Shown here piece after piece: positions 7,305-16,143 of a DNA stretch of 50,152 bases. Source of the stretch: Bacteroidales bacterium (GTDB lineage Bacteria; Bacteroidota; Bacteroidia; Bacteroidales; TTA-H9); contig JAUSOY010000017.1 of assembly GCA_030656615.1 (NCBI GenBank), positions 1 through 50,152 on the forward strand, read 5' to 3'. The notes beneath the pieces were generated by a model. The model was not told the DNA's origin and did not search any database. It saw only the letters and a list, made by a program, of their open reading frames with translations. Position 1 is the first letter of the stretch; each line of letters begins with the position of its first letter. The translations under genes were made by a program, and so were the position numbers.

Positions 7305-9368
7305 TTATGAATGCAGATCCTTTAAAAATACTATTGGAAATTTAAATTCAATACAGCATCCATTTTCCTGTGTGTCGTTCAAATTACAATCGTCTATCGT
7401 CAGGGTTATATCAAAAATTCCGGCACGTGCTAAGCTTTTAATTCTTTGTTGTGTAAGCTGTATCGCTTTTTGCTGTTGTTCACGATGTTTATTTTCTGCT
7501 GTGTCTGGTAAATTAATAAAAGGGACATTAAGAAAATAAGTCTGCACGAAATAATCATCCTCATATTTAAACCGACAATCAAGCATACGGTTTGATGTTA
7601 AAATATCCTGCGATATAACAATCATGGATTCAATAATGGCATGACCCAAAAATGGGGGTACTGCAACAGAGACCGGATCGTGCAGATCATCTACTTCGAG
7701 GTAATGGGTTAATTCGCCACCAAATCTCGACTGAAGTAAGGAAATATAATTGCTCAATACGTCTACCTCGCTTGCCAGAGAAACATAATTTTGTTTTACT
7801 CCCAAAAAAATTGCCCGAACAAAACGTGCGAATTCGGATAACACCTTAACGGCCGAATCGGTTTCTCCTTTATCAATTTTGCCCTGAACCGACATCAATG
7901 AGGTGAAAATGAATTGTGGATTCAGTTGAGAGATAAGAAGAGACTGCCTGACATCCAATAATCGATTTTGCACCACTCTTCTATTATGCCCTAAAACAAT
8001 CAAAACAAGTACGATACCAGCTAAAACAAGAACTGCAATAACAATAATAATTACAAGGAAAAGATAACTCTGCCTCTTAACACTGAAATAATTTTCCACA
8101 CTATTGATCGTATGGTACTGAATTTCGAGCAATACATTCTCCCGGTCTTTATTCAGATTCAGTGTTGCCAATTGAGTATCATGATATTGCTTTTGATAAA
8201 ACAATGCTTTTGAAAAATTCCCGGATTTTTGATATAACTCACTTAAAAGCATTGATGTTCGGGCTAGCTCGATTTTATAATTAAGCTGCTGGGCCAGTTC
8301 GGAGCCCAAATGAAGATAATAGGCTGCGGAATCAAACTGTCCATCAAACAAAAAGGCATTTCCCAAATTAACGTAACCCGAGAGCAATGATATTTTGAAT
8401 TTTGCTTTTTTCCGGCAATTCAATGATTTTCTTTGGAGCTCTATCATTATTTTAGCCTGATTTTGTGTATGATAGATATGACCCATGAGGCTATATGCGA
8501 AGGCTTCGCCTAAAGTAAAGCCTTTAAGATGTGATATTCGTGCCGACTTCTCCAGCTCAAGCAATGGGCTCAAATTTCCATTAATACTACTCATCACCTG
8601 TCCATAGGTATTTTTTGCTCTTAATAGTCCTCTAATATCATTTATGGATTCATAGATCAAAATACTTTTATTAACAGCACCCAATGCTTCTTCAATTCTT
8701 TTCATCGACTGCAAAGATTGGGCATAATATAAAAAAGCTTCGCCTTTGTCATAATTATCTTCCATTCTTAACGATAATTTTGTTGAGATACTGTATAAGT
8801 ATTGCGCCATTGAATAATCTTCCTTAACAAAATAGTGCTTTCCGATATTATTCAGCGTTTTAACCAATACCCGGGTGTTTCCTGATTTTTGAGCCAATTT
8901 TATCACCTCATAAAAATAATCCATTGCTAGTGGGAAATTGCCTTGTGTTAAATGGCTCTGGGCGATGATAATAAGGAGTTCGCACTCCATGTTGGCATCT
9001 TTAAAATCTTTAATAAGACTGAGGCCATTTTGCACACTTTCAATACAATTACCCCAATCACCATCTGTGTGTTCAGCTATAGAACGCCATAAATATATTC
9101 TTGCTTCCATTTTTTTATCCTTGGTAATATGCACAAGGCGGAAGGCTTCCTTAATACATGCTTTACATAAATCCACATCCATGCCGATAGCATAATCCGT
9201 TACAAGCAATAAGGTCTTGATTTTCTCTTTTGGTTTTTGGGTTTTTGAAACGCTTAATAAACTATCAACAAATCTTCCATATGTATCCTGAGGAAAAGCA
9301 TTTGGCACGACTAACGACATAATTGCCACCAGACATAAGCAGGTAATATGTTTCGTGTGTCTAGTCAT
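7305..9368 (-). CDS. TPR sensor with degenerate LytS-type histidine kinase domain
   Basis: 687 residues: signal peptide (1-~26), TPR repeats to about residue 410, one membrane helix (~428-450), then a region collinear with PF06580 His_kinase/HATPase. The phospho-acceptor position is Gln485 (SQLNPQFIF) where the neighbouring paralogue has His485. The N-box asparagine is Ser581 (AIIES for PLLEN), and the DNGIG ATP-binding motif is replaced by LNVPF at 613-617. It should therefore bind neither ATP nor phosphate in the usual way. The paralogue upstream has the same length and the motifs fall at the same residue numbers, which points to duplication. The start overlaps the upstream gene's stop by 8 bases. 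It is probably a regulatory pseudokinase or heterodimer partner. Confidence 0.88.
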   Translation of the reverse strand: MTRHTKHITCLCLVAIMSLVVPNAFPQDTYGRFVDSLLSVSKTQKPKEKIKTLLLVTDYAIGMDVDLCKACIKEAFRLVHITKDKKMEARIYLWRSIAEHTDGDWGNCIESVQNGLSLIKDFKDANMECELLIIIAQSHLTQGNFPLAMDYFYEVIKLAQKSGNTRVLVKTLNNIGKHYFVKEDYSMAQYLYSISTKLSLRMEDNYDKGEAFLYYAQSLQSMKRIEEALGAVNKSILIYESINDIRGLLRAKNTYGQVMSSINGNLSPLLELEKSARISHLKGFTLGEAFAYSLMGHIYHTQNQAKIMIELQRKSLNCRKKAKFKISLLSGYVNLGNAFLFDGQFDSAAYYLHLGSELAQQLNYKIELARTSMLLSELYQKSGNFSKALFYQKQYHDTQLATLNLNKDRENVLLEIQYHTINSVENYFSVKRQSYLFLVIIIVIAVLVLAGIVLVLIVLGHNRRVVQNRLLDVRQSLLISQLNPQFIFTSLMSVQGKIDKGETDSAVKVLSEFARFVRAIFLGVKQNYVSLASEVDVLSNYISLLQSRFGGELTHYLEVDDLHDPVSVAVPPFLGHAIIESMIVISQDILTSNRMLDCRFKYEDDYFVQTYFLNVPFINLPDTAENKHREQQQKAIQLTQQRIKSLARAGIFDITLTIDDCNLNDTQENGCCIEFKFPIVFLKDLHS

Positions 9369-11424
9369 TATTCTTAAGACGAAAAGGTATCAAAAAGCGA
9401 ATTTCTGTTCCTTTGTTAACGGATTGAGTTTGGTCAACAAGAGTAATTTTAAAAGAAATCTTGTGGCTTGAAGACCTGCGATTGAGGATTGCAATCCTCT
9501 CCTTTATAATTCCAAGAGCAGCCGAAAAATGCTTGGCTGATGGTTCCTCCTCTGACCCAGCTTTGATGTTTATACCAATTCCATTGTCGCGTACAATCAC
9601 CATAATAAATTGTTCTACAAGGATATACTCTAAATTAATCTGTCCCTGGTTTTGTATCCCGTGAAAAGCATGTTCAATAGAATTTTCCAGTAATGGTTGT
9701 GCTAACATAACCGGAATCATTGTTCTTTGAACATCAATTAAAGGATCAATGGTAACTTTATAAGTAAATAAGCCCTCAAACCGGATCGACTGGATTTCGA
9801 GGTAATAATTCATTATTTCAACTTCCTTGCCTATACTGGCAAGGTTTTGCATTGAATAATCGAGTATCAAACGAATGAGACTGGCAAAACGATCAAGAAA
9901 ATAAGAGGCGGCTACACTGTTTTTACGATATATATAACTCTGAATTGCCAACAAAGCATTAAACAAAAAATGCGGGTTCAATTGTAATCGTAATAATCGC
10001 TCCCTCATATTTTCCTCCTGCATTTTCATCCGGATTTTTTGATGTCTTACCAGTAAAAAAGCAATCAAAACAAATATAATGAATGTACCGGTTAAAAGAT
10101 AAACCAGCAATAATCGTCTTTCCCGTTCTTTCCAGATATTATTCAGCTCATTATCATGACGATTACTTTCATACTGCATTTCCCATACATCGTTTTCGAG
10201 ATTTGCTGCGTTGCTTTTTTGCTGATAATACAATTCAGAATATTGAATATAATTCGCCAATGCCGAATCTGTTTGATTCATCGAAATAAACACCTTATAC
10301 ATCTGAAAATGAAGTTCCTTATGTAATGAATTTATTCCGGACTTATTGCTTTGGTTCAAAAGCGTTCTATTAAGCGTATTTGCTCTCGTTAATTGTCCCA
10401 TACTGTGGTAGTATTCAGCCATCTGCATTCCGGCCTTTAAAGCATGGGTAGTAAAACCGCTATTCCTGGCCAAATTTTCAGCACTTTTACTCAATTCCAA
10501 TGCTTCTTCCGTTTTACCCGACAGATAATATTCGTGCGACAATAAATAATCCATATCCAAAACTTTTGGTGTTAATTTCCAAAGGCGATAGATTGATTTA
10601 GCAAAAACCAATGATTCAATGGTTTTTTTGCGGTTATTCAATTGCTTATACATTCTGGCCTTTAATCGATACAATTCACCATAAAAGAAGGCCGAGGCAT
10701 TTTTTTTTGCACTTTCTTGCAATAAGTCAAAGTAAATTGATGTGGTATTGAACGTTTTAACATCCAGAAAATTCTCGATTATTTCCACGTAAAAAACCAT
10801 GCGAAGCATATCATTTCCCTCTTGTTCACACTGCCTCAACAATTCTAAGAGTTCCTTAATGGCCAGATGAGGCATTCCTGATAAACGATATAAAACAGCG
10901 TAATTATATTGACAAAACAATATTCCTTCCAAATCGCCTTCCGCTTTATACAACTCTTTGGCCTCCGTTATAAGCCTCAGTGCCTTTTTAAAATCGTACT
11001 CTTCAGCAAAAATGATGGCCTGCAGTACCCAAATATCGACTTTCGCATTCAGTATACTCCCGGTTTTGTAAACGTTCTTCGCTTCAGAAAAGGCAAAATC
11101 TGCACTATCACTATTCCCACCCATTTTGTGCATTAATCCTAAAAGATACCACGATTCGGCGAGGGTGGAATAATCGCTATTGATAAAGGCTTTATCACGC
11201 AAGGCAATTGAATACTTGCGGGTTTTAATTAAAGAATGATGCAAATTACCATATCCATTCTTCAATAAAAAAGGTAAAGGAGCTTTTTTTAAATCAGAAT
11301 ATAATAACGAACTGGATTTGTCGGGGCTGGTACAAGGAATTTGAAAACGAACATTGCCGGCCTGCGCTAATAGTGCAGCCGTCAGGTATAAAAGTACTAT
11401 AAAACCTTGCAACCAAAATTTCAC
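9361..11424 (-). CDS. TPR-containing LytS-type sensor histidine kinase
   Basis: 687 residues starting at a GTG. It has a signal peptide (MKFWLQGFIVLLYLTAALLA), periplasmic TPR-like helices, and one membrane segment near 443-465 (LLLVYLLTGTFIIFVLIAFL). The kinase domain keeps its motifs: H-box LNPHFLFN (His485), N-box PLLEN (Asn581), G1 DNGIGI (613-618) and a final LGIIKERI. It should sense an envelope signal through the TPR part and phosphorylate the LytTR regulator. It is the first gene of a minus-strand operon with the degenerate paralogue, the LytTR regulator and the phospholipase D gene. No ATG exists in frame near the signal peptide, so GTG is accepted. Confidence 0.93.
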   Translation of the reverse strand: MKFWLQGFIVLLYLTAALLAQAGNVRFQIPCTSPDKSSSLLYSDLKKAPLPFLLKNGYGNLHHSLIKTRKYSIALRDKAFINSDYSTLAESWYLLGLMHKMGGNSDSADFAFSEAKNVYKTGSILNAKVDIWVLQAIIFAEEYDFKKALRLITEAKELYKAEGDLEGILFCQYNYAVLYRLSGMPHLAIKELLELLRQCEQEGNDMLRMVFYVEIIENFLDVKTFNTTSIYFDLLQESAKKNASAFFYGELYRLKARMYKQLNNRKKTIESLVFAKSIYRLWKLTPKVLDMDYLLSHEYYLSGKTEEALELSKSAENLARNSGFTTHALKAGMQMAEYYHSMGQLTRANTLNRTLLNQSNKSGINSLHKELHFQMYKVFISMNQTDSALANYIQYSELYYQQKSNAANLENDVWEMQYESNRHDNELNNIWKERERRLLLVYLLTGTFIIFVLIAFLLVRHQKIRMKMQEENMRERLLRLQLNPHFLFNALLAIQSYIYRKNSVAASYFLDRFASLIRLILDYSMQNLASIGKEVEIMNYYLEIQSIRFEGLFTYKVTIDPLIDVQRTMIPVMLAQPLLENSIEHAFHGIQNQGQINLEYILVEQFIMVIVRDNGIGINIKAGSEEEPSAKHFSAALGIIKERIAILNRRSSSHKISFKITLVDQTQSVNKGTEIRFLIPFRLKNND

Positions 11425-11570
11425 TTTCTTTCATTTGAATTACAATAATACAAAAGAATATCCATTTTTTACCCGCAACGGCAACTGCAACAAAATCAAT
11501 TACTATACTTAACTTATAAAGTCGTTTGCGTAAATTCACATCCAATAAATCACTTTAATATTGAATTGCA

Positions 11571-11578
11571 TACCTTTG
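11571..11578 (+). promoter_or_regulatory. -7 element of yicC-gmk (TACCTTTG)
   Basis: TACCTTTG matches TAnnTTTG and lies 19 bases before the yicC ATG. No convincing -33 TTTG is seen at the usual spacing. Confidence 0.6.
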
Positions 11579-11597
11579 CCTGACAAATTTTCTTTGT

Positions 11598-12470
11598 ATG
11601 ATAAAATCGATGACCGGATACGGAAAATGCACAGTAGAAATGCCGGGCAGAAAGGTAACTGTTGAAGTTAAAACCCTCAACAGCAAGCAATTGGATTTAA
11701 ATGTTCGGCTACCGTACTTTTACCGCGAAAAAGAATTAGAAATCAGGGCCAAGGCCTCAAAATATCTTGAAAGAGGAAAGTCAGATGTATTAATCAACTA
11801 TGAAATTACCGGCGAAACAAGCGGGTCGGTAATCAATCAGGTTTTAGCCCGTCAATATTATTCGGAATTAAAAGAAATGGCCAGCAGTTTAGGACAAGAA
11901 CCACAAGACTATCTGTCGCTAATCGTTCGAATGCCTGATATATTAAAGACAACGACCGCTGAAGTGAGCGAAGAAGAATTTAATCGCTTGTTCAGTACGC
12001 TGGATAGTGCATTTCAGCTTGCGGATGATTTTCGGATTAATGAAGGAAATACGCTTCAAAAAGACATAGAATCACGGATCGAAATAATTTTAGATTATCT
12101 CCTGGCGATTGAGCCTATGGAAAATCAGCGGATTCAATCAATACAAGATAAAATTCGTAAGAGTTTTGCCGATCTTCCCGATCACATTCAATATGAGCCC
12201 AACCGCTTTGAGCAGGAAATGATTTTTTGGCTCGAAAAACTTGATATTACAGAAGAAAAGGTTCGGCTCCGTAAGCACTGCAATTATTTTACTGAGGTAA
12301 TGCAAAACGAACAATCGCAGGGCAAAAAACTGGGTTTTATTGCTCAGGAGATTGGCCGCGAAATCAATACCATTGGGTCGAAGGCCAACGATTCTCAAAT
12401 TCAAAAAATCGTGGTCAGCGTGAAAGATGAACTTGAAAAAATCAAAGAACAACTCTTAAATATTCTCTGA
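11598..12470 (+). CDS. yicC: YicC-family endoribonuclease
   Basis: 290 residues, the usual family length. It opens with the hallmark MIKSMTGYGK and ends with the conserved region QEIGREINTIGSKANDSQIQ. YicC proteins of Escherichia coli and relatives have endoribonuclease activity and affect stress survival and small-RNA turnover; the role in Bacteroidota is inferred from the family. The stop TGA overlaps the start of gmk in TGATG, so the two are translationally coupled, a pairing seen in many bacteria. Confidence 0.95.
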   Translation: MIKSMTGYGKCTVEMPGRKVTVEVKTLNSKQLDLNVRLPYFYREKELEIRAKASKYLERGKSDVLINYEITGETSGSVINQVLARQYYSELKEMASSLGQEPQDYLSLIVRMPDILKTTTAEVSEEEFNRLFSTLDSAFQLADDFRINEGNTLQKDIESRIEIILDYLLAIEPMENQRIQSIQDKIRKSFADLPDHIQYEPNRFEQEMIFWLEKLDITEEKVRLRKHCNYFTEVMQNEQSQGKKLGFIAQEIGREINTIGSKANDSQIQKIVVSVKDELEKIKEQLLNIL

Positions 12471-13045
12471 TGACTGACCGCAAGGGCAAACTTATCGTAT
12501 TCTCTGCCCCTTCGGGTGCCGGTAAAACAACAATCGTAAAAGCACTTTTAACCCGAATTCCCGAACTCGAGTTTTCCGTATCTGCCTGCAGTCGTCCTAT
12601 GCGGGAAGGCGAAGTGCATAGTAAGGATTATTACTTTTTATCGGCTGAAGAATTTCGCCAGAAAATTCAGCGTGAAGAATTTCTCGAATGGGAAGAAGTA
12701 TATGATGATCGCTTTTATGGAACATTAAAAACTGAATTACAACGGATTTGGGATAAAAACCATCATGTTTTGTTTGATGTGGATGTTAAAGGCGGTATAA
12801 ACATTAAACAGCAATACCCGGCTAATACGCTTTCGGTATTTGTAATGCCACCATCCCTTGAAGTTCTTTCGGAACGATTGATAAACAGAGGTACAGAGGT
12901 GGAAACGGAGCTTAAAAAACGTCTTGGAAAAGCCGAATTTGAAATGACCTTTGCGCCTCAATTTGATTTACAAATTATTAATGATGATTTAGAATCAGCC
13001 ATCAATCAGGCAGAAAAAGAAGTCAGACGTTTTATTTCCCGCTAA
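12470..13045 (+). CDS. gmk: Guanylate kinase
   Basis: 191 residues. The P-loop APSGAGKTT is at residues 13-21, followed by the GMP-binding SRPMREGEVHSKDYYF segment and the DVDVKGG region. It phosphorylates GMP to GDP in the cytosol and is essential for GTP supply. Its ATG overlaps the yicC stop by one base. The last 14 bases overlap the convergent gene at 13032. Confidence 0.97.
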   Translation: MTDRKGKLIVFSAPSGAGKTTIVKALLTRIPELEFSVSACSRPMREGEVHSKDYYFLSAEEFRQKIQREEFLEWEEVYDDRFYGTLKTELQRIWDKNHHVLFDVDVKGGINIKQQYPANTLSVFVMPPSLEVLSERLINRGTEVETELKKRLGKAEFEMTFAPQFDLQIINDDLESAINQAEKEVRRFISR

Positions 13046-13766
13046 CACGACGGGTAAAAAAGAAAATTCCTCCTACGTCTATCATCGAACCCTTCGTTAA
13101 TTCAATCAGTTCAAAACCCCTGTCCTTAATAAAAGCGCGTGCTAAATAGCCATCTTTTATACCGTTGAAAGAGCCCGTTGTAAAAATCCTGTTTCCCAAA
13201 ATCCCCATGCATCCTCCAATAAATCCATGTGGATAATCAGGCAAAACAACATCATCCGACGGAAGATATAATACTTCGCATTGCAGGGCCTTCAATACCT
13301 TTTCAATTCTTCTGTCGGAGGTGATAAAATTCCGTTCATTTAGTGCTAATAAACTACAACGTGTATAAGCCTGATTAACAGAAACAAACTGCAGACTTTG
13401 GCAATCTTCCAGAATAGACTTATCGGTACAACCTTCTTTATGGATTAGAAAATCATTGGTTATTACACAATTATAAGCTGCTGTGGAGGGATATTGATTA
13501 CCAAGCGATCGTTTTCCTATTTTGAGTGGAAATCCGTAATCAGAAATGGCATTCAATACATATGCTGGTGTACCCGGTGCATATACCACATAGCGGCCGG
13601 TATTACACAAAAAAACATCCGGATGTGAACCAATAGGCGGATATGCCATAGGCGATGCATTAAAACGAATCAGCTCACCATACGACTGAAGTATCTGATC
13701 AGCCTCTGCTGGTAAATCATTTCCCGCAATAATCAATACGGAATTCTCTTCCTGAGAGATTTTCAT
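13032..13766 (-). CDS. Conserved hypothetical protein, possibly DUF6873 GME-fold
   Basis: 244 residues, no signal peptide or membrane helix. Motifs include ITSDRRIEKVLK, YPHGFIGGCMGILG and a late TKGSMIDVGGI. The GG-C-G pattern and repeated alpha/beta units suggest the guanidine-modifying-enzyme-like fold of DUF6873; that assignment is from memory of the family and moderately sure. No activity is known to me. The start lies 50 bases inside the upstream radical SAM gene, with no alternative start nearby, so strong translational coupling and a functional link are likely. The 3' end overlaps gmk by 14 bases on the opposite strand. Confidence 0.65.
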   Translation of the reverse strand: MKISQEENSVLIIAGNDLPAEADQILQSYGELIRFNASPMAYPPIGSHPDVFLCNTGRYVVYAPGTPAYVLNAISDYGFPLKIGKRSLGNQYPSTAAYNCVITNDFLIHKEGCTDKSILEDCQSLQFVSVNQAYTRCSLLALNERNFITSDRRIEKVLKALQCEVLYLPSDDVVLPDYPHGFIGGCMGILGNRIFTTGSFNGIKDGYLARAFIKDRGFELIELTKGSMIDVGGIFFFTRRVSGK

Positions 13767-14748
13767 CGGTATAAAATTTGATTTCTTTCACGCACTCACC
13801 AAGATTTTTTCGGTTAACACCTTTATACCCTGAAGCAAAATTAATTGAACCACGAGGAACATAAATGCGGATACATTCTGATAACAAAGCATGCGTTTTT
13901 ATTTCACTTAATAGCAATTCTCCCCAAATTCGTGTTTCGACAAGTTCTCTGAAGGAAGCATGATAAGGACCGGCGATAAGAGCAGATTCGTCATTTAATT
14001 CTTTGGAGGGATGCAAACCGGCCTTTAAAATCCGTACACCAGCGGATTCAAAAATACCAAAAAGCACTGCGGCAGTATTAACGGCTTCATCAAGGTTCAT
14101 CGCTTGATACAATCCTTCCTGATACCAGGAAGCAAGAACCGTATTCTCAATGACCAGACAAGGATAAATTCGGGTTTCAGAAGCCATACAATCCACAATT
14201 TCATGCGCTGTTTGAATTGATTTTTCAAGCGTATCGCCCGGCAAACCGATCATCATTTGCAAACCCAGTACGAAACCCATTGAACGAATCAGGCGGGATG
14301 CATCACGGGTACATTCTGCGGTATGCCCTCTCCCCGATTGTTTAAGAACTTCATCATCCATCGATTGGGCGCCCAACTCAATATTTTTAACATGATGATC
14401 CTTCAAAAAAATCAATTCTTCCATGGTGATTGTATCCGGTCGGGTAGAAATTCTAACCGAATCAATTATGCCGCTATTTATATAGTAATCGGAAATCTGG
14501 AGATATTTGATTTTTTCTTCCTTCTCTAAACCACAAAAATTTCCGCCGAAAAAGGCAATTTGTACTTCCGTATTCACGGAAAGTGTCTGAAGGTGAGAAC
14601 GAATAAGCTCGTGAATTTCAAAAACTTCCGGCAATTGTTTTTTTGTAGTAATGGAATGCTGATTGCAAAAACTACAACGGAATTTACATCCTTGTTCAGG
14701 AATAAAAACAGGTATATTAACGTGTTTGTTCAGCAATTCACCTTTCAA
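13717..14748 (-). CDS. Elp3-like radical SAM protein
   Basis: 343 residues. The [4Fe-4S] cluster motif is C21-xxx-C25-xx-C28 in GCKFRCSFCNQ, followed by FFGGNFCG, STRPDTI, ELGAQSMDDEVL and the QMMIGLPGDT segment typical of Elp3/HemN-like radical SAM barrels. It should cleave S-adenosylmethionine to start radical chemistry; the substrate is unknown. The start is TTG at 14748, overlapping the purN stop in TTGA; no in-frame ATG is nearby. It overlaps the next gene by 50 bases. YhcC-like and Elp3-like groups are both possible. Confidence 0.85.
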   Translation of the reverse strand: MKGELLNKHVNIPVFIPEQGCKFRCSFCNQHSITTKKQLPEVFEIHELIRSHLQTLSVNTEVQIAFFGGNFCGLEKEEKIKYLQISDYYINSGIIDSVRISTRPDTITMEELIFLKDHHVKNIELGAQSMDDEVLKQSGRGHTAECTRDASRLIRSMGFVLGLQMMIGLPGDTLEKSIQTAHEIVDCMASETRIYPCLVIENTVLASWYQEGLYQAMNLDEAVNTAAVLFGIFESAGVRILKAGLHPSKELNDESALIAGPYHASFRELVETRIWGELLLSEIKTHALLSECIRIYVPRGSINFASGYKGVNRKNLGECVKEIKFYTDENLSGREFRIDYCGK

Positions 14749-15323
14749 TTTGTTTCACGGATAATCATCTCGATTATGTGTGGAAAGTATTCGTATTCGA
14801 GCTGATGAATTTTTTGAGCCAGACTTTCAGGAGTTTCATTTTCGTATACCTCACACTCCGCCTGAAATAGGATTTCGCCCCGGTCATATTCTTCATTAAC
14901 CCGATGAATGCTAATTCCTGATTTGCGATCCTTCGCATCAATTACGGCCTGATGTACTTTCATTCCATACATTCCTTTACCTCCGTATTTTGGAAGCAGG
15001 GCCGGATGAATATTTATAATACGTGATGGAAAAGCCTTAATAAAATGTTCAGGAATCAACCAGAGGAAACCGGCTAAAATAATCCAGTCGGGAGCCCACC
15101 CGGCAAGTGATTGGTAAAAATCAGGATGATAAAACTCTTCACGGGTAATAAGGCGCGAAGGGATATTCAGATTTCGGGCCCTTTCTAAAACAAAGGCTCC
15201 GGGTTTATTACATATAATTCCGCTGACATCCACATTTTCGACCTCCGAAAAATGCCGCACCAATCGCTCCACATTACTTCCATTTCCGGAAGCAAATAAT
15301 ACCATGTTTGCTTTTTTATTCAT
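14745..15323 (-). CDS. purN: Phosphoribosylglycinamide formyltransferase
   Basis: 192 residues. PurN transfers the formyl group of 10-formyltetrahydrofolate to GAR, the third step of purine synthesis. It opens with the GAR-binding ASGNGSN segment (11-17). The catalytic set is Asn104 and His106 in IINIHPALLP, and Asp147 in NEEYDRGEI. It lies between tsaB (8-base overlap) and the radical SAM gene (4-base overlap), in a tightly packed minus-strand operon. Confidence 0.96.
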   Translation of the reverse strand: MNKKANMVLFASGNGSNVERLVRHFSEVENVDVSGIICNKPGAFVLERARNLNIPSRLITREEFYHPDFYQSLAGWAPDWIILAGFLWLIPEHFIKAFPSRIINIHPALLPKYGGKGMYGMKVHQAVIDAKDRKSGISIHRVNEEYDRGEILFQAECEVYENETPESLAQKIHQLEYEYFPHIIEMIIRETN

Positions 15324-16026
15324 AAAGACCTTTCACTTTTGGACTTGCTGCTGTAAATTCTTTCAAATAAAATGGCTCTGAATACGCCAAATCAGCAAAT
15401 TCATTCCGCTGATATTTTCCCCAGGCGAGCTTACCAATGCCATCGGCAGAGCATCGTACGTTGTTGACAAACCGGACGTTTTCCAGATGACCCAATAATG
15501 ACCTGCATTTTTGGGCTCCATCGCCAGCCAGATACAATACAAATCCACTGTTTAACCATGACTGATATGAATTCTCCTGAATAATTTCAGCCTTAACTTC
15601 TTCCAATAATTCCAGATTCTGGTTATAAACGGCCGAATAAACTTCCATCCTTCGGGCATCAATCATTGGGAGGATAAGACTATGTTCAGTAAAAAGATTT
15701 TTACTCTCCGATAAGGCATTCATTGCTATACCATGCAAAGTACGTACTAAAATAAGTGGTATTTCAAGCGCATAACAAAAACCTTTAGCAACAGATAATC
15801 CTATCCGTAAACCGGTGTATGAACCAGGGCCTTCACTAACAGCAACTGCACTGAAATCGGATGGACTCAGATGTAACTGCTTCATTAGCCGTTCCACTAG
15901 CACAGTTAATTCGGATGAATGCGAGTTTTCGTGCTCGCTTTCGAGCATTCCAAGGAGCTCACCTTCTTTATGAATGGCAACCGAACAAACCCTTGTAGCC
16001 GTTTCAATACTAAGAATCATTGGCAT
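15316..16026 (-). CDS. tsaB: tRNA threonylcarbamoyladenosine synthesis protein TsaB
   Basis: About 236 residues. It is an ASKHA-fold partner of TsaD and TsaE in making t6A at position 37 of ANN-decoding tRNAs. It opens MPMILSIETATRVCSVAI and carries the EGPGSYTGLRIGLSVAKG segment that defines TsaB. The longest frame begins at TTG 16044, but that codon lies in the -7 element TAACTTTG (16049-16042), so the ATG at 16026 is preferred; ATG 16020 is also possible. It is the first gene of an operon continuing into purN. Confidence 0.95.
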   Translation of the reverse strand: MPMILSIETATRVCSVAIHKEGELLGMLESEHENSHSSELTVLVERLMKQLHLSPSDFSAVAVSEGPGSYTGLRIGLSVAKGFCYALEIPLILVRTLHGIAMNALSESKNLFTEHSLILPMIDARRMEVYSAVYNQNLELLEEVKAEIIQENSYQSWLNSGFVLYLAGDGAQKCRSLLGHLENVRFVNNVRCSADGIGKLAWGKYQRNEFADLAYSEPFYLKEFTAASPKVKGLYE

Positions 16027-16041
16027 AACAGATTTAAATGG

Positions 16042-16049
16042 CAAAGTTA
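16042..16049 (-). promoter_or_regulatory. -7 element of tsaB-purN operon (TAACTTTG)
   Basis: On the minus strand TAACTTTG matches TAnnTTTG and ends 15 bases before the chosen ATG of tsaB. It also rules out the overlapping TTG start. Confidence 0.6.
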
Positions 16050-16079
16050 ATGAATGCCCTTAAGATGCGCCAGAAAAGA

Positions 16080-16120
16080 AATTCCCTGCATCTGTCATTA
16101 TCAACAAAGTGCAGGGAATT
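16080..16120 (-). terminator. Terminator after the HlyD/TolC pair
   Basis: A perfect 11-bp stem (AATTCCCTGCA at 16080-16090, TGCAGGGAATT at 16110-16120) with a 19-base loop. On the minus strand it is followed by the T-rich TTTCTTTTCT and lies 23 bases after the adaptor stop codon. Confidence 0.7.
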
Positions 16121-16143
16121 CCGAAATAACCTATAAATATATA

